A DNA stretch of 60,016 nucleotides, from contig CAJQMI010000025.1 in NCBI GenBank assembly GCA_905479395.1, positions 1 to 60,016 on the forward strand, in the 5' to 3' direction. Below the pieces are notes generated by a model, which was not told the origin of the DNA, did no database searches, and saw only the letters and a program-made list of their open reading frames with translations. Numbering within the stretch: the first letter of the stretch is position 1; each line of letters starts with the position of its first letter. This DNA comes from an uncultured Flavobacteriales bacterium. Its GTDB lineage: Bacteria; Bacteroidota; Bacteroidia; Flavobacteriales_D; Sanyastnellaceae. Below are positions 32,997 through 42,800 of this stretch, one piece after another. A program made the translations under genes and the position numbers.

Positions 32997-33992
32997 ATGG
33001 AACAAATGAGGGCATTGATCACCGGATTTCCGGATCAAATGAAAGACGCTTGGCGCATCGCAGAGGAGACGCCGCTGGACTGGAAAGGTTGGAAGCCTTC
33101 GAGTGCGTTGATTTTAGGCATGGGCGGAAGCGGCATCAGCGGAGCCATTGCTTCGAAAATGCTTGCTGGCTCTAGCCCAGCATTCATTCAAGCCAATTCC
33201 GATTATACCATTCCAGCGTGGGTGGGAAGCGAAACCCTCGTTTTGGTTTGCAGTTATTCTGGAAACACAGAGGAAACACTCATGGCCTTGGATGCAGCAG
33301 TCGCTAAAAACGCACGCATTGCGGCCATTACTTCTGGCGGAGAATTGGGTAGAAGGTGTGATGAGCACGGTTGGCCTTCCGTGCGGTTTCCTGGTGGCCA
33401 GCCTCCTCGTTCACAATTTGGATATGCATTCACCTCTGTGATGCACGTGCTCCATTCTGCGGGCTTGGTTCCAGATGCAATGCATTCAGCCTTCGGAGAA
33501 GTTGCTGCGCATCTTACTGCCAATCAAGAGAATACCATCGACCGTGCTGCAGCGCTTTTGGATTTGGTGGAAGGACGCCGCATCATGCTGTATTCCGATG
33601 CGGCCCAAGAAGGCTTGATCATTCGGTGGCGGCAACAATTGAATGAAAACAGCAAAACCCTTTGCAATCACCATGTTTTTCCAGAGATGAACCACAACGA
33701 GTTGGTGGGTTGGGAAGGCGGAGGAGAAAGTGAAGTTGCCTTGATCATTCAAACCCCAGAAGATCATGCGCGAACACGCGTTCGGATGGATGTTTGCATG
33801 GATATTTTCCAGAATCAAGGCGCAGATGTTGTGGTGGTTGAGGGCGATGGATCGAATGAAATTCTACGTTTTTTCGATTTGGTTCACCTCGGTGACTGGT
33901 TGAGTTTGCTTTTGGCTGAGCACTTGGGCTGGGACCCGGTGGATATCAAGAACATCGATCACCTCAAAGATGCTCTCTCCAAGATTAACTGA
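32997..33992 (+). CDS. Bifunctional phosphoglucose/phosphomannose isomerase-like SIS protein
   Basis: A 331-residue cytoplasmic protein with two SIS domains. SALILGMGGSGISGAIASKML and VLVCSYSGNTEETLMALDAA are the sugar-phosphate binding loops. RSQFGYAFTSVMHVLHSAGL, LNENSKTLCNHHVFPEMNHNELVGWEG and the C-terminal SIS-PGI/PMI segment identify the dual-specificity isomerase family, which interconverts glucose-6-P or mannose-6-P with fructose-6-P. The His/Glu in MNHNE and the C-terminal His-containing part are catalytic in relatives. A TTG at 32970 would add nine residues; the ATG at 32997 fits better. lipB follows after 6 bp. Confidence 0.88.
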   Translation: MEQMRALITGFPDQMKDAWRIAEETPLDWKGWKPSSALILGMGGSGISGAIASKMLAGSSPAFIQANSDYTIPAWVGSETLVLVCSYSGNTEETLMALDAAVAKNARIAAITSGGELGRRCDEHGWPSVRFPGGQPPRSQFGYAFTSVMHVLHSAGLVPDAMHSAFGEVAAHLTANQENTIDRAAALLDLVEGRRIMLYSDAAQEGLIIRWRQQLNENSKTLCNHHVFPEMNHNELVGWEGGGESEVALIIQTPEDHARTRVRMDVCMDIFQNQGADVVVVEGDGSNEILRFFDLVHLGDWLSLLLAEHLGWDPVDIKNIDHLKDALSKIN

Positions 33993-33998
33993 TCGGAG

Positions 33999-34736
33999 AT
34001 GAAGCCCCGCGTTCACTTTCATTCGTTGGGTCGTGCGTCGTACACGCCTGTTTGGAAGCAACAGGAAGTGCTAATGCAGGCCATTGTGCAACGAAAGATT
34101 GCCCGAAAAAAAGCGGGAATTTCAGAACGTGAAGGCTCGGAAGATCCGGCATTGGATCTGCCGGAAAGCCATTTGCTTTTTGTCGAACACCCGCATGTTT
34201 TGACCCTTGGAAAATCCGGAGACCCTGAAAATGTGGTTGCTTCTCCAGAACGATTGGACGAATTGGGCGTTGAATATTTTCCCATCAATCGGGGTGGGGA
34301 TATCACATACCACGGACCGGGACAACTCGTGGGATATCCCATTTTGGATTTGGATCAATTTTATACGGACATTGGCAGGTTTATGCGGATGTTGGAAGAA
34401 GCCATCATTCGCACCTGTGCAGACTATGGTGTTTTAGCCAGCCGGATTGAAGGCCTAACAGGTGTCTGGATTGACGCTGATCAAGGAATGGATGCGCGCA
34501 AGATTGCGGCGCTGGGGGTGAAATGTTCCCGTTGGGTCACCATGCACGGTTTTGCATTCAACCTGAACACAGACTTGGACTTTTTCAAGCTTATCGTTCC
34601 CTGTGGAATAGATGACCGCGGAGTTACTTCTCTGGCGCAGGAATGTGGAAAGGAAATCAACCAAATGGAGGTTTCCGAGCGTATGATTGGGCATCTTACC
34701 GAGCTGTTCGACTGGAATTTGATTTCGGGGGACTGA
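33999..34736 (+). CDS. lipB: Lipoyl(octanoyl) transferase
   Basis: A 245-residue enzyme moving octanoyl from acyl carrier protein to lipoyl domains, the first step of lipoic acid synthesis. FVEHPHVLTLGKSGDPENVV, INRGGDITYHGPGQLVGYPIL and LTGVWI are the family core. Lys168 in ARKIAALGVKCSRW and Cys202 in IVPCGIDDRGVTSL are the catalytic Lys-Cys pair. The N-terminal half has a charged insertion around residues 32-52. lipA is not in the window. A serine hydrolase gene follows after 41 bp. Confidence 0.95.
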   Translation: MKPRVHFHSLGRASYTPVWKQQEVLMQAIVQRKIARKKAGISEREGSEDPALDLPESHLLFVEHPHVLTLGKSGDPENVVASPERLDELGVEYFPINRGGDITYHGPGQLVGYPILDLDQFYTDIGRFMRMLEEAIIRTCADYGVLASRIEGLTGVWIDADQGMDARKIAALGVKCSRWVTMHGFAFNLNTDLDFFKLIVPCGIDDRGVTSLAQECGKEINQMEVSERMIGHLTELFDWNLISGD

Positions 34737-34777
34737 AACCGTCGATTTTTCCGGAACTTCGAGCAAAATCATGGAAC

Positions 34778-35935
34778 ATGAAAACGACGCGTACAATCCT
34801 CATCATCGTTGCAGCGGTGGTGGCCTTGAGTTACATCACTGGCCACGGATACATTTGGGGAGGACTCGTTGAAACGTACGCCCGAGGTTGGAACAATTCA
34901 AACATCGATGACATTGAATTTCGGGACTTAAGAACCATTGCTGCTGCTGAAAACCCATCGCCTTGGGTGGCTAAGAAAAGCTGGAACATGGAGTTCACGG
35001 AGGAGGAAATGGCCTGGCACGATGAATACATGTCGGCGAGTTTCTTGGTTTTGCATGGGGATACATTGCTATTCGAAGAATATTGGCAAGGCCATGACCA
35101 CACCACTTTGACCAATTCGTTTTCGGCCTGCAAGTCGATTGTGGCTTTGGCATTGGGCCTCGCGGTGAGCGATGGCAAAGTGAATGTTCAAAATGAGTTG
35201 GCCGATTACCTCCCGCGATTTGCTGGCGATGGTGGTCGAGGCCTCACCGTCCAGGAGGCACTGCAAATGCGCTCGCACATTCCTTTTGGAGAGGATTATG
35301 CCAATCCATTCGGCTTCATGGCAAAGGCTTATTACCGGGGAGATATTCAAGGATTGCTCGAGCCTTATCGCGTTGAGGAAACGCCTGGTTCCGAATGGAA
35401 ATACGAAGGAGGAAATACGATGCTTTTGGGCGAATTGATCGCAGGACTGGATGAAGGCTCTTTGAGCCAATGGGTGGAAACCAGACTGTGGAACCCAATG
35501 GGCGCTCAGCATGATGCATTTTGGGGGTTGGATGCGCCCGATGAGGAAGGCGGAATCGAACGTTGTTTTGCAGCTTATTATGCGACTTCCCGTGACTATG
35601 CTCGGTTTGGAAAATTGATCAATCATCAGGGGAATTGGAATGGCAAACAGTTGATCGATTCAACGTACATGGCAGAAATGCTTACGCCGATAGCTGCGAT
35701 GTCGGATGAATGCGATGCGGAACATTACGGCTATCAAATCTGGCTGGGCGAAACCGACTCAGGCATGCCATTCAGTTGCATGGAAGGATTGCGCGGACAA
35801 ATGGTCATTTCTGTGCCTCTATTGGACTTGGTCGTGGTGCGAACGGGTTACAAAAAGGACAAACGGAAAGAAGGTCCTTTGCCGTCGGATATCCGACGTG
35901 TTCTCAATATGGCCCTCCGTTTGCTGGAGCAATGA
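34778..35935 (+). CDS. Beta-lactamase-fold serine hydrolase
   Basis: A 385-residue protein of the class C beta-lactamase/esterase (penicillin-binding-protein-like) superfamily. An N-terminal hydrophobic helix (ILIIVAAVVALSYIT) acts as a signal or anchor. The nucleophile motif is SFSACKS: Ser116-x-x-Lys119. KYEGGNTMLLGELI stands where the Tyr-x-Asn motif occurs, and GYQIWLGETDSGMPFSCMEG may be the third motif region, resembling 6-aminohexanoate-dimer hydrolases and related esterases rather than true beta-lactamases. Substrate unknown; it acts in the periplasm. The start at 34778 gives a proper signal helix, while longer frames run back into lipB. Confidence 0.85.
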   Translation: MKTTRTILIIVAAVVALSYITGHGYIWGGLVETYARGWNNSNIDDIEFRDLRTIAAAENPSPWVAKKSWNMEFTEEEMAWHDEYMSASFLVLHGDTLLFEEYWQGHDHTTLTNSFSACKSIVALALGLAVSDGKVNVQNELADYLPRFAGDGGRGLTVQEALQMRSHIPFGEDYANPFGFMAKAYYRGDIQGLLEPYRVEETPGSEWKYEGGNTMLLGELIAGLDEGSLSQWVETRLWNPMGAQHDAFWGLDAPDEEGGIERCFAAYYATSRDYARFGKLINHQGNWNGKQLIDSTYMAEMLTPIAAMSDECDAEHYGYQIWLGETDSGMPFSCMEGLRGQMVISVPLLDLVVVRTGYKKDKRKEGPLPSDIRRVLNMALRLLEQ

Positions 35936-35947
35936 TGGATTGAAGAC

Positions 35948-35967
35948 CAATTGTAAATTCACAATTG
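35948..35967. promoter_or_regulatory. Palindrome CAATTGT-N6-ACAATTG upstream of the LytTR gene
   Basis: A perfect 7-bp inverted repeat with a 6-bp spacer lies in the 99-bp gap between the serine hydrolase stop and the LytTR regulator start. There is no T tract, so it reads better as a protein-binding site than as a terminator. Confidence 0.4.
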
Positions 35968-36034
35968 CCGTGTGTAAACCCGACAACCAGCTCAACCCTT
36001 GCAATCATTTGATTTGTGTTGAGAACGAATACAC

Positions 36035-36838
36035 ATGAATCAAAAGAGCCAACCCATCCGATGCCTTGTTGTAGATGACGAGATGCACGCGCGTCAGGCC
36101 ATTTGCCGTCAAATTGAGAAGCATTGTCCGCACTTTGAAATTATTCAGACAGCGAGCAGCGCCTCGGAGGCGTATCAAATGATCAAAGACTTGACACCTG
36201 AAGTGGTGTTTTTGGATATTCAGATGCCACACGAATCTGGTTTGGAATTGTTGGACCGATTCAAGGATCGATTTTTCTACGTTGTCTTTTGCACCACTTA
36301 CCACGAATACGCGGTTGAGGCGCTGCGAAAGCGAGCATTCGACTATTTGTTGAAGCCTGTGGATGGCAACGATTTGATTGCATGTGCCAAGCAAATCACA
36401 CACAAGCTCCGGGTTCAACCCGAAAAGGAAATACCAAAGCCGGGGGGGCGCCGAGTGGAATTGATCACATCCGGGCAGCGGCATTTTGTTCGTCATGCCG
36501 ACATCTTGTTTGTGGAGGCATCAGGAAGCTATTCCACCTTGTACCTGGAATCTGGGAAGCGAATCACGGTGTCCAAAAATCTGAAACGCATTGCTGAAAT
36601 GCTTCAGGACCCGTTGTTTAAGCGCGTTCACAACTCATTTTTGGTGCGTCTGGCATCGGTTCAGGCCTTCAATCATCGCAAAGGAGTTTTGCAATTGCCG
36701 AACGGCAAGGAAGTTCCGGTAGCCGTTCGAAAACGTGAGGAAGTGCGACAGGAACTGATCCAGTTGATGGTGAATGAACAGCCTGAAACGGAGGTCAATT
36801 TAGCAGCAGAGGACCAAGGGACATTTGAAAAACCGTAG
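36035..36838 (+). CDS. LytTR family response regulator (orphan)
   Basis: A 267-residue two-domain regulator. The receiver domain (about 8-125) has the acidic pair Asp14-Asp15, phospho-acceptor Asp61 in VFLDIQMP, Thr87/88 and Lys107 in DYLLKPV. The LytTR DNA-binding domain (about 140-245) has VRHADILFVEASGSYSTLYLESGKRITVSKNLKRI, in pieces typical of the family, ending FLVRLASVQAF and VPVAVRKREEV. Members bind pairs of direct repeats. No LytS-type histidine kinase is adjacent, so the partner is elsewhere. The acidic 25-residue tail is not conserved. The palindrome upstream could mediate its regulation. Confidence 0.93.
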   Translation: MNQKSQPIRCLVVDDEMHARQAICRQIEKHCPHFEIIQTASSASEAYQMIKDLTPEVVFLDIQMPHESGLELLDRFKDRFFYVVFCTTYHEYAVEALRKRAFDYLLKPVDGNDLIACAKQITHKLRVQPEKEIPKPGGRRVELITSGQRHFVRHADILFVEASGSYSTLYLESGKRITVSKNLKRIAEMLQDPLFKRVHNSFLVRLASVQAFNHRKGVLQLPNGKEVPVAVRKREEVRQELIQLMVNEQPETEVNLAAEDQGTFEKP

Positions 36839-36854
36839 CGCCACCGCCGAGGGT

Positions 36855-36862
36855 TATCTTTG
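36855..36862 (+). promoter_or_regulatory. Predicted -7 box (TATCTTTG) for rlmN
   Basis: TATCTTTG matches TAnnTTTG, and only 6 bp separate it from the rlmN ATG at 36869, so the expected transcript start coincides with the start codon. It lies 16 bp after the LytTR stop. Confidence 0.6.
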
Positions 36863-36868
36863 CCCCAC

Positions 36869-37930
36869 ATGAAACGGCGCGACATCAGGCTATTGAGCCA
36901 AGAAGAATTGAAGGAAGCGGTAGTTGCGTTGGGCGAAAAGGCTTTTCGTTCGAAGCAGTTAGAAGAATGGATTTGGACAAAATCTGCGGCTTCATTTGAA
37001 GAAATGAGCAACCTGTCCAAGGGGTTTCGGGCCAAGTTAGAAGCTGAATTTGAGTTGAATCGAATTGATTTGTCAGATCAGCAAATCAGCCGAGACGGGA
37101 CCATCAAGTGTGCTTTTGACGTCCGTGCTGGCCAAGTTGTTGAAGGGGTTCTTATCCCTACATCCAAACGCATGACGGCATGCATTTCTTCTCAAGTGGG
37201 ATGCAGCTTGGCGTGTAAGTTTTGCGCAACTGGAAAACTGAAACTACTGAAAAACCTCAGCGCAGCTGAGATTTACGACCAAGTGGAGATGATCCGAGGA
37301 CTGGCTGACAGGCATTACGATAAGAACCTCAGCAACATCGTCTACATGGGAATGGGAGAGCCCTTGCTCAATTACAGCGCTGTGTTGGAATCCATCGATC
37401 GAATTTGCGGAGAACCAGGGTTGGGCATGTCACCCAAGCGGATCACGGTGAGCACAGCAGGGATTGCAAAGGCCATTAAACGCTTGGGGGACGATGAAGT
37501 GCGATTCAACTTGGCGCTTTCACTTCATGCAGCCAATGACGAAAAGCGGAACCGCATCATGGCGATCAACGAGTCCAACAATTTGGAGGCGTTGGCAGAG
37601 GCACTGAAGTACTTTCATGAGAGAACAGGCACCCGTGTGACCTATGAGTACATCATTTTCAAAGACTTCAATGATGATCTGGATGATGCTCGTGAGTTAG
37701 CGGCATTTTGCGAACACGTTCCTTGTAAAGTCAATGTGATTGAGTACAATCCCATTGATGATGGAGAATTTGAAATGGCAAGTAGCGAGAGCGTTGACGC
37801 CTTCGTGGATTTGCTTGAATCTAGGAACATCATCGTCAATGTGCGCAGATCGCGAGGCAAGGACATTGACGCAGCGTGTGGTCAATTGGCCAACAAAAAT
37901 GCCATCGCTGACCCTCAGCCGAAAGACTGA
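36869..37930 (+). CDS. rlmN: Dual-specificity rRNA/tRNA adenine-C2 methyltransferase
   Basis: A 353-residue radical-SAM enzyme methylating A2503 of 23S rRNA and A37 of some tRNAs. The N-terminal helical domain is followed by the cluster motif GCSLACKFCATGKL (Cys112, Cys116, Cys119 bind 4Fe-4S). NIVYMGMGEPLLNY, then RITVSTAGI and NLALSLHAAND, match the family. The C-terminal DIDAACGQLA carries the second catalytic Cys, near residue 341. MKRRDI is the chosen start; a TTG three codons upstream overlaps the promoter box. Its stop directly abuts the lepA stop. Confidence 0.96.
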   Translation: MKRRDIRLLSQEELKEAVVALGEKAFRSKQLEEWIWTKSAASFEEMSNLSKGFRAKLEAEFELNRIDLSDQQISRDGTIKCAFDVRAGQVVEGVLIPTSKRMTACISSQVGCSLACKFCATGKLKLLKNLSAAEIYDQVEMIRGLADRHYDKNLSNIVYMGMGEPLLNYSAVLESIDRICGEPGLGMSPKRITVSTAGIAKAIKRLGDDEVRFNLALSLHAANDEKRNRIMAINESNNLEALAEALKYFHERTGTRVTYEYIIFKDFNDDLDDARELAAFCEHVPCKVNVIEYNPIDDGEFEMASSESVDAFVDLLESRNIIVNVRRSRGKDIDAACGQLANKNAIADPQPKD

Positions 37931-39721
37931 TCAGTCCAATTTCAAAACGGCCAAGAAGGCGCTTTGGGGAACTTCGATGTTGCCCACTTGACGCATACGC
38001 TTCTTTCCTTTCTTTTGCTTTTCGAGGAGCTTTCGCTTTCGCGTAATGTCACCACCGTAGCATTTTGCTGTCACATCTTTTCGGACTGGCTTGATGGTTT
38101 CTCGGGCAATGATCTTTGCTCCGATGGCCGCCTGCAGCGCAATCAGGAATTGTTGCCTCGGGATAAGTTCTTTTAATTTCAGACAAATGCGTTTGCCCAA
38201 ATCGAAAGCGTTGTCTTTGTGAATCAAAGCGCTGAGGGCGTCCACCGGATCGCCATTGAGCATGATGTCCAGTTTGACCAACTTCGATTCTTTGTATTCA
38301 TCTGGGAAATAGTCGAATGAGGCATATCCCCGAGAGACTGATTTCAGCTTATCATAAAAATCGAAAACAATCTCACCCAGTGGCATTTCGAACGAAAGCT
38401 CTACGCGATCGGATGTCAAGTACACTTGGTTCGTTAAAACACCGCGTTTTTCGATGCACAAGTTCATGACCTGCCCGATGTACTCGCTCTTGGTGATTAC
38501 TTGTGCTTTTATGAAGGGCTCTTCGACGTGCAACAAATGGTTGGGTTCTGGTAAATCCGACGGGTTGTTGACGATGAGCATTTCATCCATTTTCGTGTAT
38601 GCGTGGTAGCTCACGTTGGGGACGGTGGTGATGACGGTCATATTGAATTCCCGTTCGAGCCGTTCTTGGATGATCTCCATGTGGAGCATGCCCAGGAATC
38701 CACAACGGAATCCAAAACCGAGGGCTGCAGAAGACTCGGGTTCAAAAACCAAGGACGCATCATTGAGTTGGAGCTTCTCCATGCTAGCTCTCAATTCTTC
38801 ATAATCTTCGGTATCTACGGGGTAGATTCCGGCAAATACCATGGGCTTCACATCCTCGAATCCTTGGACTTGCTTTTCGCATGGAGACGATTCAAGTGTA
38901 ATGGTGTCGCCAACCTTGATTTCTTGAGCGTCTTTGATGCCGGATATGATATAACCAACATTGCCCGCTGACATTTCTTTTTTTGGCGATAAATCCATGC
39001 CCAATGTTCCAATCTCATCCGCTACATAGACTTGATTGGTCGCAAAGAACTTCACACGGTCTCCTTTTTTCAGACGACCGTTTATGATCCGGTAATAAGC
39101 TATAATTCCTCGAAACGAATTGTAAACGCTGTCGAAGATCATGGCTTGAAGTGGCGCTTCAACGTCTCCTTTTGGTGCTGGCACGCGTGCGACAATTGCT
39201 TCGAGAATTTCGTCAACTCCAAGGCCACTTTTCCCACTTGCGGGGATGATGTCGTCGAGCGTGCAGCCGATGAGGTCTACAATTTGGTCGCCCACGACCT
39301 CAGGATCCGCAGAATCCAAGTCCATTTTGTTCAAAATGGGAATGATCTCAAGATCGTGCTCCAAGGCGAGATACAGATTTGATATCGTTTGCGCCTCAAT
39401 GCCTTGGGTGGCGTCCACAATTAGCAGGGCGCCTTCACAAGCCGCGATGGACCGCGAAACTTCATAGCTGAAATCGACGTGTCCCGGCGTATCAATGAGG
39501 TTGAAGATGAACTCTTCTCCACTTGCTGAGGTGTACGCCATTTGGATGGCGTGACTTTTAATGGTGATTCCCCGTTCTCTTTCGAGGTCCATATCGTCGA
39601 GGGCCTGATCTTGCATCTGCCGTTCGCTGATGGTGCCAGTCGTTTGCAACATACGGTCGGCCAGGGTGCTTTTGCCATGGTCAATGTGGGCAATGATGCA
39701 AAAATTACGGATGTTCTTCAT
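37931..39721 (-). CDS. lepA: Elongation factor 4 (LepA)
   Basis: A 596-residue ribosome-dependent GTPase, linked to back-translocation and 30S maturation. G1 is [10 protein letters not shown] (11-20). [10 protein letters not shown] is switch [16 protein letters not shown] is G3 and [11 protein letters not shown] is G4. [23 protein letters not shown] occurs in the EF-G-like domain. The LepA-specific C-terminus ends with [30 protein letters not shown], the signature basic segment. The start MKNIRNF is 17 bp from a TATTTTTG box. Normal length. Convergent with rlmN with no spacer. Confidence 0.97.
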   Translation of the reverse strand: MKNIRNFCIIAHIDHGKSTLADRMLQTTGTISERQMQDQALDDMDLERERGITIKSHAIQMAYTSASGEEFIFNLIDTPGHVDFSYEVSRSIAACEGALLIVDATQGIEAQTISNLYLALEHDLEIIPILNKMDLDSADPEVVGDQIVDLIGCTLDDIIPASGKSGLGVDEILEAIVARVPAPKGDVEAPLQAMIFDSVYNSFRGIIAYYRIINGRLKKGDRVKFFATNQVYVADEIGTLGMDLSPKKEMSAGNVGYIISGIKDAQEIKVGDTITLESSPCEKQVQGFEDVKPMVFAGIYPVDTEDYEELRASMEKLQLNDASLVFEPESSAALGFGFRCGFLGMLHMEIIQERLEREFNMTVITTVPNVSYHAYTKMDEMLIVNNPSDLPEPNHLLHVEEPFIKAQVITKSEYIGQVMNLCIEKRGVLTNQVYLTSDRVELSFEMPLGEIVFDFYDKLKSVSRGYASFDYFPDEYKESKLVKLDIMLNGDPVDALSALIHKDNAFDLGKRICLKLKELIPRQQFLIALQAAIGAKIIARETIKPVRKDVTAKCYGGDITRKRKLLEKQKKGKKRMRQVGNIEVPQSAFLAVLKLD

Positions 39722-39738
39722 CGGGGATTCGTCTGCCG

Positions 39739-39746
39739 CAAAAATA
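39739..39746 (-). promoter_or_regulatory. Predicted -7 box (TATTTTTG) for lepA
   Basis: On the minus strand TATTTTTG fits TAnnTTTG and ends 17 bp before the lepA ATG. The rest of the 176-bp divergent region up to 39898 contains TATATTTA (39810-39817), a weaker candidate for the opposite gene. Confidence 0.5.
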
Positions 39747-39897
39747 CGGCTCAAGGGGTTCGTTTTGCCGGATATTCCATTGCTTATTTCTTATGGCGCT
39801 CCGATGTACTATATTTACAATCTTCTCGAATCCAAAATTGTTGAGAACGCAACGTTTTTAGTGATTTATGAGTTCTGAATATGAAAACCTGATTTAC

Positions 39898-42800
39898 ATG
39901 AAGCAATTCTGTTTTGTCCTCTCCTCACTGCTTGTTTCGGTTCTTTCATTTGGTCAAAATTTGACCAATGATGGCCTTGATTTTTCGATGAATAGTGAAG
40001 CGTATGAGCAACCGTCAATGACCACGGTTGAAGACATTCTTGATCGGTACGGCTCATTTAAAGGAGCGGTATTGAACATGAACCGTGATGAACACATCAT
40101 CTTGCGGGCGTGGGACGGATTTGATAAGACCGAAGCGCGCAAAATTCTGAAAGAGCGCAAGGATCAGTGGAAGCTCGATCATGCGGATGAAATTGAGGCT
40201 CGGAAGCAAGCGAGGATGCAACAGACAGGAGGCTGTGATTGTTGGATTGAGCCGGATGCTTCGTACAATCAAATCACAGTTGACGACATGTATTACACTG
40301 CGGGAGCGGGTGAGTTCGTGGATTTTTCAACTCCTCCCATCCAAATTGACTTTGATTTTGAGCTTTACGGAATCGTCTACAATAGTTTTTATTTGAATTC
40401 GAAAGGGTCTGTTTCGTTCGACAACTACACGATTGATTGGACGCCAGAAGAATTTCCGGTTACCACAGATGAGGTGGCTCAAATTGCCGGGTTTTGGGCA
40501 GATTCGGACTACACCACATCAGGGGAGATTTATTATAAAGTCACTCAGGAAGAAGTCTACATCAACTTTGTTGACGTTGGATACTACAACGACAACACAG
40601 AATTGCTGAACTCTTACCAAATTGTCATCACGAGCGATGATTCCGGTGCGCTGCCTGACGGAGCAAATACACAGATGTGTTACCTCGACATGAACTGGGC
40701 CCACGGTGATGTTGGTGGTTCTGCGGGATGTTGTGGCGATAGTCCCGCAACGGTCGGAATGGATGCAGCACCGGACTTTGGACCGTACCTGCAGTTTGGC
40801 CGGTTCAACACCTTGGACGACACCTACAATGGACCTCAGGGCACAGGACCCGGCAACGATGACGGAGTCAACTGGTTGGACTACCGCATTTTCAATATGG
40901 ATGCTTCCGAGGATAGCGAAAACATCAACCCTTTCCCAACGGGAAGCTTGGGTTGTGACACGCTTTTCATGTGCTTGGGCAACACCTATGACATCAACAT
41001 GAGCTTTTTGGGCCCAGAACCCAACCAGATGATCACTGTCGAGACCAACGATTTAGTTGGATGGGATTATGAATTGACGGATGGAGAAACGGCCAACATA
41101 ACAGGATTATTCACCGCGTTGCCAGAGAACGTTGGTCTCAATGAAATCAACATCACCGCAACAGACGACGGAGCACCTACAGGCATCACGGAATTGACGG
41201 TGGTCATCGAAGTGCTCAACATCGAATTGCCTGATTTGGTCTTGGAGGGCAACACAGCAATTTGTGCGGGAGGAGAAGTGGAAATCACAGCTGCTGGTGC
41301 TTTTGACGAGATCATATGGTCCAATGGAGCAGAGGGCAACACCAACACATACACCTTTGGCGGAACATTTTTTGTCACGGGTTATTTGGATCAATGCACC
41401 GTTGTTGAGGAGTTTTATGTGGATCAGAGCCCTTATTTCCTTCCGGATGTAGAAGTTGACCCCCCTTCGGTTTGTCCTGGTCAAACCACTGTGGCAATCG
41501 TCGATTCGCTCGAGCAGGAAGGGTACAACATTTACGAGTGGGAAGGAGACTGGAATGGACTCGGAGGCGAAGTGGTTGGAACCATTGGAGAAGCAGGGGC
41601 TGAGCTCACAGCTGGCGTTTTTCGTCTGTTGGTCACGGACGAAGATGGCTGTCAAGGCCAAAGGGTATTCATCATCGAAACGGTGGGGTCTTATATCCCG
41701 GAGGCCACGGTAGAACCATTTTGCGATGGCATACCGAACGAAGTCTCGTTTGACGGAGGGTTCTCGAGTCCGGAAGAAGGAACGTTTTACGTTTACATGA
41801 GTTCCAATGAGGATTCTGGATGGGGAGGAAGTTATATGGAGTTGATCATCAACGGTACGGACAGTTATATTCTTACCTCGTCAGCGGGTTTTACGCAATT
41901 TGATTTTGACATTGCTGCAGGTGACGAGATGGAGTTGATTTTCTACGAGGATGCAAACATCGATTCCGATGTCCTTTCTGTTACCGTCTACAATTGTGGT
42001 TACGAGAATGGGATTGAGTTGAGCGATCTAGCGCCGGGTACAATTTTGTTGACTGCCGCAGATTGCGAGGCTTCACCAGCGGTGGGTTCATGGAATTGCC
42101 TTTCGGGTCCTGAACCGTGGTCTTTTTCAAACACAAACGAGTACGATACAGACTTCTTCCCTACCGGCTACGGTTTGTATGAGATTTGTTTCACGGAGGA
42201 GACGTGTGCGCAGGATTACTGCTACGATGTGGAGATTACTGAAGAGCCTTCCGTCACATTGTCAACAGCGAATGATGTGCTGTGCAATGGTGAAACGACT
42301 ACGGTGTTCGCTGACGTCATTGACATTGGAGGAACAGCTGGATTGAATTGGTCTGCTCCTGGAGATGATGACGTATTTCAAAACGACTTTTCGTTTTCAA
42401 ATGCAACAACGTACAATGCTTCGGTTGTGATTACAAATGGCTGCGGCACCGCCACAGCGTCCCTGCCCCTTTATTCGCAATACACGCCCGAACCAGAGCT
42501 GGAGGACGAGAGTTTGTGCGACGGTGGTGAGGTTTACCTCGATCCGACAAGCCCAGATACGCCCGATTTGGAATTTGAATGGTTCATTGATGGCGACCTG
42601 ATTCCAGGTGAAATTGCCGAGGAATATACCGCTGTCTCTACAGGTGAATTCTGTGTAGAGGTAAGCAACCAGTGTGGCCAAGGCGAGGCGTGTGCATTGA
42701 TTACCATTGTGGGCGAAATCCCTTCACCGCTCGAAAGCATGACAGTGGATTGCATCGGGGACGGCACTGCTGCGATTGTTCCGGAATTGCCAGATGGCTA

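Noticed and set aside
34778-35935. True class C beta-lactamase (antibiotic resistance)
   Set aside because: The SxxK motif is present, but the Tyr-x-Asn and Lys-Thr-Gly motifs are not canonical and overall features fit esterase/amide hydrolase relatives.
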